From Azospirillum baldaniorum (GTDB lineage Bacteria; Pseudomonadota; Alphaproteobacteria; Azospirillales; Azospirillaceae): a stretch of DNA of 64,000 bases. Where the stretch lies: the NCBI RefSeq assembly GCF_003119195.2, contig NZ_CP022260.1, positions 124,001 to 188,000 on the forward strand, written 5' to 3'. This document shows, piece by piece, positions 25,489 through 33,486 of this stretch. The stretch's first letter is position 1, and each line of letters opens with the position of its first letter. The position numbers were made by a program, and so were the translations under genes. Below the pieces are notes generated by a model. It saw nothing but the letters and a program-made list of their open reading frames with translations. It did no database searches and was not told where the DNA came from.

Positions 25489-26097
25489 TCAGTCGTCGAC
25501 CAGCTGGTCGGCGGTGAGCATGTGGACATCCGGGTCCGGCGTGTCCCGACCATCGTCCAGGTAGAGCACCCGGTCCACCAGCACCAGGACGCGCACACCG
25601 TCCACCGGGACGACGTTCAGCCGCCGGTTGATGACGGCGTTGCGGAAGGCCACGGCCCGGTCGTTGTAGGTGACCGACAGGACATCGCTCGTCCCCTCCA
25701 GCATGGGCAGGGCGTAGCGTTCCATCATCTCGGCGGTCAGCCCGTCGATGCGCGGCAGCAGGGAGGAGCCGACGATGTCGAAGCGGTGCCGCTCGAGCCA
25801 CTGCGCCAGCGGCGGGGACACGGTTTGCGCGATCAGGCCGGGCGTGTAGAGGGTGCATTTCTCGCCCATGCTCCGCACCATCGCCTTCAGGCCGAGGAAA
25901 GTGGGATGGTGCCGGAAATGGCCGGTCAGCACGTCGCGCAACAACGCCTGTTCCCGCGGGTCGGGCAGGGCGGCTCCGGCTTCCCAGCGGGCGACGGTTT
26001 CCTCGGTGGTGGCCAGCATGACGGCGAACTGCGCGGCGGTCAGGCCGTGCAGCCTTCGCAACGCGCGCACGATCTGCGGCCACTCATGCACCGGCAC
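25489..26097 (-). CDS. XRE-like DNA-binding protein with unknown C-terminal domain
   Basis: A 202-residue protein. Residues 1-55 form a helix-turn-helix of the XRE/antitoxin type (LRRLHGLTAAQFAVMLATTE, then TVARWEAGAALPDPREQALL). The remaining 145 residues have alternating strands and helices (VLSVTYNDRAVAFRNAVINR, VLVLVDRVLYLDDG) and look like a small sensory domain; I do not recognise it. It lies 78 bp upstream of DUF808 on the same strand and is divergent from a 64-residue protein gene, with a palindrome between them. Confidence 0.72.
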   Translation of the reverse strand: MPVHEWPQIVRALRRLHGLTAAQFAVMLATTEETVARWEAGAALPDPREQALLRDVLTGHFRHHPTFLGLKAMVRSMGEKCTLYTPGLIAQTVSPPLAQWLERHRFDIVGSSLLPRIDGLTAEMMERYALPMLEGTSDVLSVTYNDRAVAFRNAVINRRLNVVPVDGVRVLVLVDRVLYLDDGRDTPDPDVHMLTADQLVDD

Positions 26098-26292
26098 AGA
26101 CGGCTCTCCAGATTATCTCCAGGGGTAATGATCGAAGAATACGCGATTCCCCGGCAAACACATACGCAATCATGTGGGAGAAGTCATACCGGAGTGTCCA
26201 TTTTCTTGGTTCGCCAAGCCGACTGTTTTGATTCTAAACGCTTGAGGAAGCTGTAATTTTTTGGTCTTGCTGCTCTGCGGGCATAGCGCTTC

Positions 26293-26309
26293 TGGTATCG
26301 GGTATACCA
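26293..26309. promoter_or_regulatory. Inverted repeat TGGTAT-N5-ATACCA
   Basis: A perfect six-base inverted repeat 38 bp before the start of the 64-residue gene, in the divergent gap with the XRE-like gene. The position is right for an operator. The gap is more AT-rich than its surroundings; nothing else was found in 26098-26346 besides the ribosome site. Confidence 0.4.
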
Positions 26310-26346
26310 CGGCACAATAACCCCATCAGCAAAGAGGAGACACATC

Positions 26347-26541
26347 ATGGCTTACGCTTCCGCCCATCACAGCCATCACGACGGCCTTCTGTCGAGCATC
26401 GCCAAGGGTGTTACGGAGTTCGCCAGCGCTTGGTTTTCGGCCACTCCGCTGTATATCGTATACCAAGCTGTCTCGTCCGGCACCTACGCTCCGGCGGCCA
26501 GCACCTCGACGCTCGACCTGCCGACGCTGATGCGCGAATGA
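26347..26541 (+). CDS. Small 64-residue protein of unknown function
   Basis: The ATG at 26347 has AGAGGAGA 7-9 bases upstream, an excellent ribosome site, and the gene is closed by a strong terminator, so it is very likely expressed. The product starts with a His-rich segment (AHHSHHDGLL). An amphipathic stretch (FASAWFSATPLYIVYQAV) follows, then an Ala/Ser/Thr-rich tail. No family is recognised. It could be a peripheral membrane or stress protein. Confidence 0.65.
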   Translation: MAYASAHHSHHDGLLSSIAKGVTEFASAWFSATPLYIVYQAVSSGTYAPAASTSTLDLPTLMRE

Positions 26542-26595
26542 CCAGCGCCAGGGCCATCCGGCCTCACGACGCGACGGCCCGCCCATCCGGGCCGG

Positions 26596-26630
26596 AAAAA
26601 AGGACCGACTCCTCCGGAGCGGTCCTTTTT
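26596..26630. terminator. Bidirectional terminator
   Basis: AAAAAAGGACCG (26596-26607) mirrors CGGTCCTTTTT (26620-26630) around a 12-base loop. The A-run and T-run make it work for both the plus-strand small gene and the minus-strand glycosyltransferase gene. Confidence 0.9.
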
Positions 26631-26646
26631 CGTTTTGTGCGCTGTT

Positions 26647-28569
26647 TTACCCGGCAACGGTGAAGGTCGTCGGCGGCTTGCCTTGGCGCTGGCGCTCCAG
26701 CATCGTCAGCAACGCCTGATCGAAAAGGCGCGTGTGGGTGTTCATGTCGAACAGCGGCCCGCCGTCGCGCCCGGCGCGCAGCCTGTCCCGAACGGCGTCG
26801 AGACCGGCCCGGTTGTTCGCCCAATGAAGAACCGCGCTTTGGTAGTGCGCCAGGGATTCCGTCACGAAGTCGGGAAGGCCCGCGGTGTGGAGCAGACTGG
26901 CGGCGACGCGCGATTGCAGCGTGTGCCCTGGGCACGTCACCAGCGGAAGCCCGACCCACAGCGCGTCGCTCGCCGTCGTGTGGGCGCCGTAATGCAGGGT
27001 GTCCAGCATCAGGTCGGCGTTCTGGAGCCGGGACAGGTGATCTCCCAAGGTCGGCGCCCAGGACGCGAAGACGATGCGGTCCGTGATAATCCCTGCCGAT
27101 TGGGCGGCTCGCAGCAGATTCTGCTCGGCCTCCGCGGTCGTCCGGGCAAGCCACAGCACCGCGTCTGGGATTTTGTGCAGCAACGCCATCCAGACGGCCC
27201 AGATCTCGGGCGTGATCTTGTAGGCGTTGTTGAAGCAGGCGAGCACGAAGCCATCCGCCGGAAGACCGCAGGCCGACCGCGGCGGCGCCGGCGGAACTCC
27301 ATGACCCCGGTCCCGCGGCAGGAAGCAGCGCGGCATCCGGGCGACCGCCTCGGTGAAGCGGTTTTCCAGTTCCGGCGGCAAGGAGACGGGATCGGCGACG
27401 ATGTAGTCGACCCAGGGCGCGCCCATGGTGCCGGGATAACCCAGGAACTGGACCTGGACCGGTGCCGGCCGGGCGGCGAGGATGTGCGGCCGCGGGTGAC
27501 CGGTGTAGCCCTTGAGGTCGATCAGGATGTCGACGCCATCCCGCCGCATCGTCTCGGCGGCCTCCTCCGCGGTCAGGGAGTCGATGTCGATGAAGCGGTC
27601 GACGCCTTCGCGGATGCGACGGCGCTCGACGCTGTCGTCGTCCGGCCCGTAGCTGTAGGCGAGCACGCGGAAGCGCAACCGGTCGTGCAGCGCCAGCACC
27701 TCGGCCAGCAGCTGCGCGACCGGATGCTGGCGGAAATCGTTCGACAGGTAGGCGATGGTGGCGACGCCCGTCCTGCCGGGCTTCGTCTTCAGCCGCACCG
27801 GCTTCGACCGGATCGTCTGCGCGTGCGCCCGCGCCGCCGCCAGGAGCGACCGGGCGGAAACGCGGTGGGACAGCATCATGGAGGCCTGGACCGGCACTCC
27901 CTGCGCGGCGATGGAGTCCAGAGTAACCGCATCGTCGTCGAAGCTGGACCAGTCGCAGGACCGTTGCTTCGTCTGGATCAGCCCGACCGTTGCGGTCGGG
28001 TTTCCCGGTGCGATTGTCAGCGCGCGGCGATAGGCGTCCGCCGCGGCGGCCAGCCGGTCCTGCCCCTTGAGGGCGGTCCCCAGATTGAACCACACCGCCG
28101 CGGCGCTTGGCGCCACCGCCGCAGCCTGACGGGCCCAGCGCTCCGCCTCGGCGAGGCGGCCCAATTGGAACAGCACCGCCGAGAGGCTGAGCAGCGTGTC
28201 GGGGCTCACCGGATGCAGCGACCGCGCCCGTTCTAGCGCGTCGGCAGCACGGTCGTAGGTGCCCATTCTGAACAGGGTGTTGCCGATGTTGAGCAGGATT
28301 CCGGGGTGATGCGGGTCGCAAAGACGCGCCCGCTCGAACGCGCTCAACGCGTCGTCATAGCGCTGGCTTCTGAAAGCGGCGTTGCCGACCGCCGCATGGA
28401 GGTCCCGCCCGAACTCCGCGATTTGCGGAGTCAGGACGGCGCCCCTGGTCGCCTGTTCGAACAACGAGACGGCGCGCCCCAGATCGCCTTTCTGGGCCAA
28501 GGCCAGTGCGTCCGACAGTTTGCGCATGTCCGGCGCGGAGAGACCGCCGGACTGCCTGTTCTTGTTCAT
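26647..28569 (-). CDS. TPR protein with GT41 (OGT/SPINDLY-like) glycosyltransferase domain
   Basis: A 640-residue protein. The first 210 residues are tetratricopeptide repeats (for example LFRMGTYDRAADALERA and NLGTALKGQDRLAAAADAYR). The rest matches the O-GlcNAc-transferase catalytic fold: IAYLSNDFRQHPVAQLLAEV, GVDILIDLKGYTGH, VQFLGYPGTMGAPWVDY and, in the sugar-nucleotide domain, LACFNNAYKITPEIWA. Bacterial members glycosylate proteins such as flagellin or adhesins, or have no known target. No flagellar or envelope gene is adjacent. It is a single-gene unit ended by the bidirectional terminator. Confidence 0.87.
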   Translation of the reverse strand: MNKNRQSGGLSAPDMRKLSDALALAQKGDLGRAVSLFEQATRGAVLTPQIAEFGRDLHAAVGNAAFRSQRYDDALSAFERARLCDPHHPGILLNIGNTLFRMGTYDRAADALERARSLHPVSPDTLLSLSAVLFQLGRLAEAERWARQAAAVAPSAAAVWFNLGTALKGQDRLAAAADAYRRALTIAPGNPTATVGLIQTKQRSCDWSSFDDDAVTLDSIAAQGVPVQASMMLSHRVSARSLLAAARAHAQTIRSKPVRLKTKPGRTGVATIAYLSNDFRQHPVAQLLAEVLALHDRLRFRVLAYSYGPDDDSVERRRIREGVDRFIDIDSLTAEEAAETMRRDGVDILIDLKGYTGHPRPHILAARPAPVQVQFLGYPGTMGAPWVDYIVADPVSLPPELENRFTEAVARMPRCFLPRDRGHGVPPAPPRSACGLPADGFVLACFNNAYKITPEIWAVWMALLHKIPDAVLWLARTTAEAEQNLLRAAQSAGIITDRIVFASWAPTLGDHLSRLQNADLMLDTLHYGAHTTASDALWVGLPLVTCPGHTLQSRVAASLLHTAGLPDFVTESLAHYQSAVLHWANNRAGLDAVRDRLRAGRDGGPLFDMNTHTRLFDQALLTMLERQRQGKPPTTFTVAG

Positions 28570-28758
28570 GGTCGATACAACCAGGATTGCTTCGGTTCAC
28601 GCAACACACCGAACCGGGCTGCGCTCGCCGCAGTCCGGTTCGTGCGAGCCGCACCGCCATCGCGACGCGCTCCATAAGGTTATGCTAACGCGGCGCCACC
28701 CCGGGGAGGAGAGCGTTGTCGTCGGACCTGCTTCCACACGCAGGCCGTGCCGGGACCG

Positions 28759-29442
28759 TCAGGCGTCCCCGGCGATCTCCGCCAGGAGCTGGACCTGGAA
28801 GGACAGCAGGAAGGCCGCGCGCTCCTGCGCCCGCGCCCGGCCGGCCGGGGTCTGCATGGTGTTGGGAAGCAGCAGCAGCTTCGCCTTGAAATGGTCCAGC
28901 GCGTATTGCAGGTCGTCCAGCGGGCGGGTCTCGGCCATCGGGTCCTCGCCGTGGAACAGCGCCCGCTTCATCAGGCCGGAGGTGGCGAAGCAGCGGGCGA
29001 TGCCGATGGCCCCCAGGCTTTCCAGCCGGTCGGCGTCCTGGACCAGCTTCGCCTCGATGGTCAGCGGCGGGATGCCGGCGGAGTAGCTGTGCGCCTCGAT
29101 GGCGTGGCGGGTGGCGGGAATCAGCGCTTCCGGGAAGCCCATGCCGCGCAGAACCTCCTCCGCCCGGTCCGCCGACAGGCGGGAGGCGCGGCTGCGGTCC
29201 GGATGGTCCTTGGGCACGTTCACGATGTCGTGGAGCAGGGCCGCGGCCAGCACGACGAGCATGTCGGGCGGCGGTCCGCCCTCCCGTTCGGCCTCCGCCG
29301 CGGCCAGAGCCTTGGCGGTGCGCCAGACGCGAAGAAGATGGTCGATGTCGTGGGCCGGGTCCTCGGCCGCGTTGGAACGCAGCCATGTGGTGATGGAGCT
29401 TTCCCAAACATCGACATCGCTGAGCACAACATCTTTTGGCAT
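28759..29442 (-). CDS. HD-domain phosphohydrolase
   Basis: A 227-residue soluble protein with the HD metal site: HDIDHLLRVWRTA, then LLHDIVNVPKD and the later acidic KLVQDADRLESLG. YedJ-like HD proteins of this kind hydrolyse phosphoesters, often of nucleotides. The ATG at 29442 has a GAGGA site; upstream in-frame codons lack family similarity. It is divergent from the ABC exporter and probably transcribed alone. Confidence 0.83.
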   Translation of the reverse strand: MPKDVVLSDVDVWESSITTWLRSNAAEDPAHDIDHLLRVWRTAKALAAAEAEREGGPPPDMLVVLAAALLHDIVNVPKDHPDRSRASRLSADRAEEVLRGMGFPEALIPATRHAIEAHSYSAGIPPLTIEAKLVQDADRLESLGAIGIARCFATSGLMKRALFHGEDPMAETRPLDDLQYALDHFKAKLLLLPNTMQTPAGRARAQERAAFLLSFQVQLLAEIAGDA

Positions 29443-29668
29443 GAGCGCTCGTCCTCTTTCGTGCTTTTTACATAATATGGGGATGGGCAGGGCTGTTGTC
29501 CCGAAATCATTTGTGGGCGGGCATCCCCCACCCCGAATCGGGACTCCCAAATCAGGTCCCCCTTATCCGGAATGGTTGCGTCGCGCCGAATGCCCGATGA
29601 CCAAGCGCCGTCCCGCCGTTAAGGTGACGCCCGCCCGGAACGGGCCGACCGACAGGCAGAGGGGAGAC

Positions 29669-30595
29669 ATGCAGCCGATCATTCAGGTGCGTGGGCTGGA
29701 AAAGACCTACGCCACCGGCTTCCAGGCGCTGAAAGGGGTCGATCTCGACATCCGCCGCGGCGAGATCTTCGCCCTGCTGGGACCGAACGGCGCCGGCAAG
29801 ACGACGCTCATCAGCACCGTCTGCGGCATCGTCAACGCCACCGCGGGCACCGTGACGGTCGACGGGCACGACATCGTGCGCGACTGGCGCGCCGCGCGTT
29901 CGCTGATCGGCCTCGTCCCGCAGGAGCTGACGACCGAGGCGTTCGAGAGCGTCTGGGCCACCGTCAGCTTCAGCCGCGGGCTGTTCGGCAAGCCGCCCGA
30001 TCCCGCCCACATCGAGAAGGTGCTGAAGGACCTGTCCCTCTGGAACAAGAAGGACAGCAAGGTCATGGCGCTCTCCGGCGGCATGAAGCGCCGCGTGATG
30101 ATCGCCAAGGCCCTGTCACACGAGCCGCGCATCCTCTTCCTCGACGAGCCGACCGCCGGGGTGGACGTGGAGCTTCGCCGCGGCATGTGGGAGATGATCG
30201 GGCGGCTGCGCGACAGCGGAGTGACCATCATCCTGACCACCCACTACATCGAGGAGGCGGAGGAGATGGCCGACAGCATCGGCGTCATCTCCAACGGCCG
30301 CATCGTGCTGGTCGAGGACAAGGCCGCGCTGATGCGCAAGCTCGGCAAGCGGCTGCTGACCCTGCAGCTCCAGAACCCGCTGGAGGCCATCCCGGCGGAG
30401 CTGGCCGGCTACCCCCTGACCCTGTCCGGCGACGGGCGGGAGCTGGTCTACAGCTTCGACACGCAGGACGACCAGACGGGCATCGCCCGGCTTCTCCGCA
30501 AGCTCGGCGACCACGGCATCGATTTCACGAACCTGCACACCGAGGAAAGCTCCCTTGAGGAGATCTTCGTCAGCCTTGTGAAGGAGCGGGCATGA
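29669..30595 (+). CDS. ABC-2 type exporter ATP-binding protein
   Basis: A 308-residue ATPase of the ABC-2 export class. Walker A is GPNGAGKTT, the signature is MALSGGMKRRVMIAKALS, Walker B is ILFLDEPTAGVD and the switch His is in TTHYIEEAEEMAD. The C-terminal 80 residues form the extra domain of drug/polysaccharide-type exporters. GAGGGGA precedes the ATG. The permease gene overlaps by 4 bp. Close relatives (YadG/YadH-type) have no firm substrate. Confidence 0.92.
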   Translation: MQPIIQVRGLEKTYATGFQALKGVDLDIRRGEIFALLGPNGAGKTTLISTVCGIVNATAGTVTVDGHDIVRDWRAARSLIGLVPQELTTEAFESVWATVSFSRGLFGKPPDPAHIEKVLKDLSLWNKKDSKVMALSGGMKRRVMIAKALSHEPRILFLDEPTAGVDVELRRGMWEMIGRLRDSGVTIILTTHYIEEAEEMADSIGVISNGRIVLVEDKAALMRKLGKRLLTLQLQNPLEAIPAELAGYPLTLSGDGRELVYSFDTQDDQTGIARLLRKLGDHGIDFTNLHTEESSLEEIFVSLVKERA

Positions 30596-31365
30596 CCTCC
30601 CCCATCAACCTTCATGCGGTCAAGGCCATCTACCTGTTCGAACTGGCCCGCACCTGGCGCACGCTGTTCCAGAGCATCGCGGCGCCGGTCATCTCGACCT
30701 CGCTCTATTTCATCGTCTTCGGGGCGGCCATCGGCGGGCGCTTCACGGCGGTGGACGGGGTGAGCTACGGCGCCTTCCTGGTGCCCGGCCTCGTCATGAT
30801 GTCGGTGCTGACGGAAAGCGTGTCCAACGCCTCCTTCGGCATCTACATGCCGCGCTATTCCGGGACGATCTACGAGGTGCTGTCGGCCCCGATCTCGGCT
30901 TTCGAGACGGTCCTCGGCTATGTCGGGGCGGCGGCCACCAAGTCGATGATCCTTGGCGTGCTGATCCTGCTGACCGCCCGGCTGTTCGTCGACTACTCGA
31001 TCCAGCACCCGTTCTGGATGGTCGCCTTCCTGGTGCTGACCTCGGTCACCTTCAGCCTGTTCGGCTTCATCCTGGGCGTCTGGGCGGACGGCTGGGAGAA
31101 GCTGCAGATCGTGCCGATCCTGGTGATCACGCCGCTGGCCTTCCTCGGCGGCAGCTTCTACTCGATCAGCATGCTGCCGCCGCTGTGGCAGAAGATCACC
31201 CTGTTCAACCCGGTCGTCTATCTGGTCAGCGGCTTCCGCTGGAGCTTCTACGGGCAGGCCGACGTGCCGGTGGGGATCAGCCTCGCCATGACCGCCCTGT
31301 TCCTGGCGCTCTGCCTGACGGCGGTCTGGTGGATTTTCCGCACCGGCTACAAGCTGAAGAACTGA
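30592..31365 (+). CDS. ABC-2 type exporter permease
   Basis: A 257-residue inner-membrane permease with six helices and the ABC-2 signature region near the end (LAFLGGSFYSISMLPPLWQ, then NPVVYLVSGFRWSFYG). ATGA overlap with the ATPase gene gives translational coupling. Together the two make a simple homodimeric exporter like YadGH. A long GC hairpin follows. Confidence 0.92.
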   Translation: MTSPINLHAVKAIYLFELARTWRTLFQSIAAPVISTSLYFIVFGAAIGGRFTAVDGVSYGAFLVPGLVMMSVLTESVSNASFGIYMPRYSGTIYEVLSAPISAFETVLGYVGAAATKSMILGVLILLTARLFVDYSIQHPFWMVAFLVLTSVTFSLFGFILGVWADGWEKLQIVPILVITPLAFLGGSFYSISMLPPLWQKITLFNPVVYLVSGFRWSFYGQADVPVGISLAMTALFLALCLTAVWWIFRTGYKLKN

Positions 31366-31385
31366 AAGCTGAACAACTGACCGGC

Positions 31386-31417
31386 CCGGACGGCGGGGTT
31401 CACGCCCCGCCGTCCGG
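31386..31417. terminator. Perfect 13-bp hairpin between convergent genes
   Basis: CCGGACGGCGGGG (31386-31398) and CCCCGCCGTCCGG (31405-31417) form a perfect stem with a six-base loop, 20 bp after the permease stop. The right arm lies inside the last codons of the convergent GFA gene. There is no strong T-tract, so it may act as a transcript-end stabiliser or a Rho-assisted terminator. Confidence 0.6.
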
Positions 31418-31894
31418 CTTCCCGCTTTCCAGCATCCCGTGGGCGCGGTGCCACTCCTCCAGCGATTCCGGCGGGTAGTCGTCACTGCGCTCATCCCCCG
31501 GCCCGGCCTCGACCGGCACCCAGTTGGCCTTCGACCCCAGCATCATGTGGACGTGGGCCGGCGCCTCCGGCAGGGGGCTGTCGATGGCGCTGGCGAAGGG
31601 GTGGACCAACTCCGGCCAGCGCGGGTCGCTCACCCACAGGGCGGAGCCGCAGCGCGCGCAGAAGCGCCGCTCGCCGGGGCTTTCCTGCCCGTCGATGCGG
31701 GCGTGGAAGACGGAGATGTGCTCCGCCCCCGTCACCGCCAGCGTGTCGGCCTTGGCCCCCAGATTGATGGCGTAGCCGCCCCCGCCCGCGGTCTTGCGGC
31801 AGATCGAGCAGTAGCAGCGCAGGTAGGGGACCGGCGCGTAGGCGTCCACCGAGAAACGCACCGCGCCGCAGTGGCAGGACCCGTCGAGCTTCAT
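31400..31894 (-). CDS. GFA/CENP-V family zinc protein
   Basis: A 164-residue protein with the GFA zinc ligands GSCHCGAVRF, CYCSICRKTAGG and RRFCARCGSALW, in the order of the family that includes the protein once called glutathione-dependent formaldehyde-activating enzyme. Most members have no proven activity. The ATG at 31894 has GGAGGAGAGGA just upstream; the longer open frame runs into a repeat. It is convergent with the ABC exporter. Confidence 0.85.
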   Translation of the reverse strand: MKLDGSCHCGAVRFSVDAYAPVPYLRCYCSICRKTAGGGGYAINLGAKADTLAVTGAEHISVFHARIDGQESPGERRFCARCGSALWVSDPRWPELVHPFASAIDSPLPEAPAHVHMMLGSKANWVPVEAGPGDERSDDYPPESLEEWHRAHGMLESGKPDGGA

Positions 31895-32037
31895 CCGTCC
31901 TCTCCTCCGATGCTCGGGCGCCCGGCTGCGGCGCCGCCCCCGTCCAACCCTCCCGGTCCGGGAAAGTTTCCCGGGGACGCGGCATCGTTTCAAGTCACGG
32001 ATGGCAGTAGGCAGGCAATCGCATGCGCGGCTTATGA

Positions 32038-32157
32038 ACCCTCTCCCCTCTGGGGAGAGGGTGGCCCGAAGGGCCGGTGAGGGGGTTGCGCTTGGCGGTA
32101 GATTCGGCAAAAGCGCAACCCCCTCACCCTAACCCTCTCCCCAGAGGGGAGAGGGGA
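32038..32157. repeat. GC-rich intergenic inverted repeat, copy 2
   Basis: Long imperfect inverted repeat. The left arm (32038-32093) contains CTCTCCCCTCTGGGGAGAG and GAGGGGGTTGCGCTT. The right arm (32110-32157) reads back AAGCGCAACCCCCTCACC and the CTCTCCCCAGAGGGGAGAG part. The left arm has an extra GGCCCGAAGGGCC hairpin. It lies between the GFA gene and the 3' end of the amidase gene. Related cores occur at 22225 and 44231. Confidence 0.8.
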
Positions 32158-32169
32158 TTTCGCCCGCCC

Positions 32170-33453
32170 TCACACATCGACCACCGGGGCCATGGCTTCG
32201 GCCATCGCGAGCAGGGCGGCGTCCTGGAAGCGCGGCGCCACCAGCTGCACCCCCACCGGAAGCCCGCGCGGCCCGCGGCCGCAGGGCATGGCGAGGCAGG
32301 GGACGTGCAGCACGGTCCAGATCGAATTGAAGATGTGATCGCCGGTGGTGTGCAGCCCCTCCGGCGCTTCCCCCGGCGCGGGCGGGGTCAGGATCACGTC
32401 GATGGACTCGAACAGGGCGGCGAAGCGCGGCCGGCAGCTGTCGGCCACGTCGTAGGCCTCGGTCAGGGTGCGCGCGGTGATGCCGTGGTTGTGCTCGCAA
32501 TGGTCGGCCAGCTCGGGATGCAGCCGATGGCGGTCGCTGATGTAAAGGTCGAGGAAGGAGGCCCGTCCCTCGCCGCGGCGGATCACGTCCTGCACCTCGG
32601 CCAGCGTCGAGAAATCCTCCGGCAGCTCGAAGGGCACGACCACCGCGCCGGCCTCCTCCAGCCGCTTCGCGGCGAGCAGCAGCGCCGCCTCGCCCGCCGG
32701 CTCGATGCGCGACCAGACGGGGGAGCGGCAGAGCCCGACGCGCAGCCCCGCCAGGGTGACCGGCGGCGTCTTGCCCATGCCCTCCAGCTGGAACGCTTCG
32801 GCCATCAGCGCGAGGTCGGCGACCGAACGCCCGTACCAGCCGAGCGTGTCGAGGGACACCGCGTAGTGCTTCATCCCCTCGCGGCTGACCACGCCCCAGG
32901 TCGGCTTGAAGCCGTAGATGCCGTTGAAGGCGGCGGGGCGGATGTGCGAACCGCCGGTCTGGGTGCCGAAGGCCAGCGGCACATGCCGGTCGCCGACCGC
33001 CGCCCCCGACCCGGAGGAGGAGCCGCCCGGCGTGTGGGCAAGGTTGACCGGGTTGCGCGTCGCCGCCTTGCGCCCGCCGGAGGCGAACTCCACCGTGTCG
33101 GTCTTGCCCAGCAGGATTCCCCCGGCGCTGCGCGCGATGGCCACGCAGGCGGCGTCGCGGGCCGGTCGGTGGCCCTGGAAGATCGGCGAGTTCTGGGTGG
33201 TCGGCAGGTCGGCGGTGTCGATCACGTCCTTCACGCCGAAGGGCAGGCCGTGCAGCGGGCCGGCGGCGGGGCGCTTGTCGGCTTCCCGCGCGGCGGCCAG
33301 CGCCAAGGCGGGATCGACGGTGATCCAGGCGCGCACCTGCGGATCGCGGTCTTCGATCCGCTCCAGGCAGGAGCGGACCAGCGCCTCGCTGGTCAGTCGG
33401 CCGTCGCGGATGGCGTGGGCGGCCTCGCTGGCCGTGAGTTCGAACGGTTCCAT
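32170..33453 (-). CDS. Amidase-signature hydrolase (first)
   Basis: A 427-residue enzyme of the Ser-cisSer-Lys amidase family. Lys75 (GVKDVIDT), the Ser at about 146 in TPGGSSSGSG and the nucleophile Ser169 (GTQTGGSHIRPA) form the triad. It hydrolyses an amide to acid and ammonia; the family is too broad to name the substrate. A GAAAGGA site precedes the ATG. It follows the second amidase by 33 bp, as the last gene of a minus-strand unit with that amidase and a cysteine hydrolase. His170 replaces the more common Ile after the Ser. Confidence 0.88.
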   Translation of the reverse strand: MEPFELTASEAAHAIRDGRLTSEALVRSCLERIEDRDPQVRAWITVDPALALAAAREADKRPAAGPLHGLPFGVKDVIDTADLPTTQNSPIFQGHRPARDAACVAIARSAGGILLGKTDTVEFASGGRKAATRNPVNLAHTPGGSSSGSGAAVGDRHVPLAFGTQTGGSHIRPAAFNGIYGFKPTWGVVSREGMKHYAVSLDTLGWYGRSVADLALMAEAFQLEGMGKTPPVTLAGLRVGLCRSPVWSRIEPAGEAALLLAAKRLEEAGAVVVPFELPEDFSTLAEVQDVIRRGEGRASFLDLYISDRHRLHPELADHCEHNHGITARTLTEAYDVADSCRPRFAALFESIDVILTPPAPGEAPEGLHTTGDHIFNSIWTVLHVPCLAMPCGRGPRGLPVGVQLVAPRFQDAALLAMAEAMAPVVDV

Positions 33454-33486
33454 GGCGGGTCCTTTCGGGAAATCAGGCGGGAGGCA

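Noticed and set aside
24371..26083. One continuous 570-codon frame joining the XRE-like gene region and DUF808
   Set aside because: The frame only appears continuous because the DUF808 start is in another frame. The upstream half reads the XRE-like gene out of frame and has no coding character.
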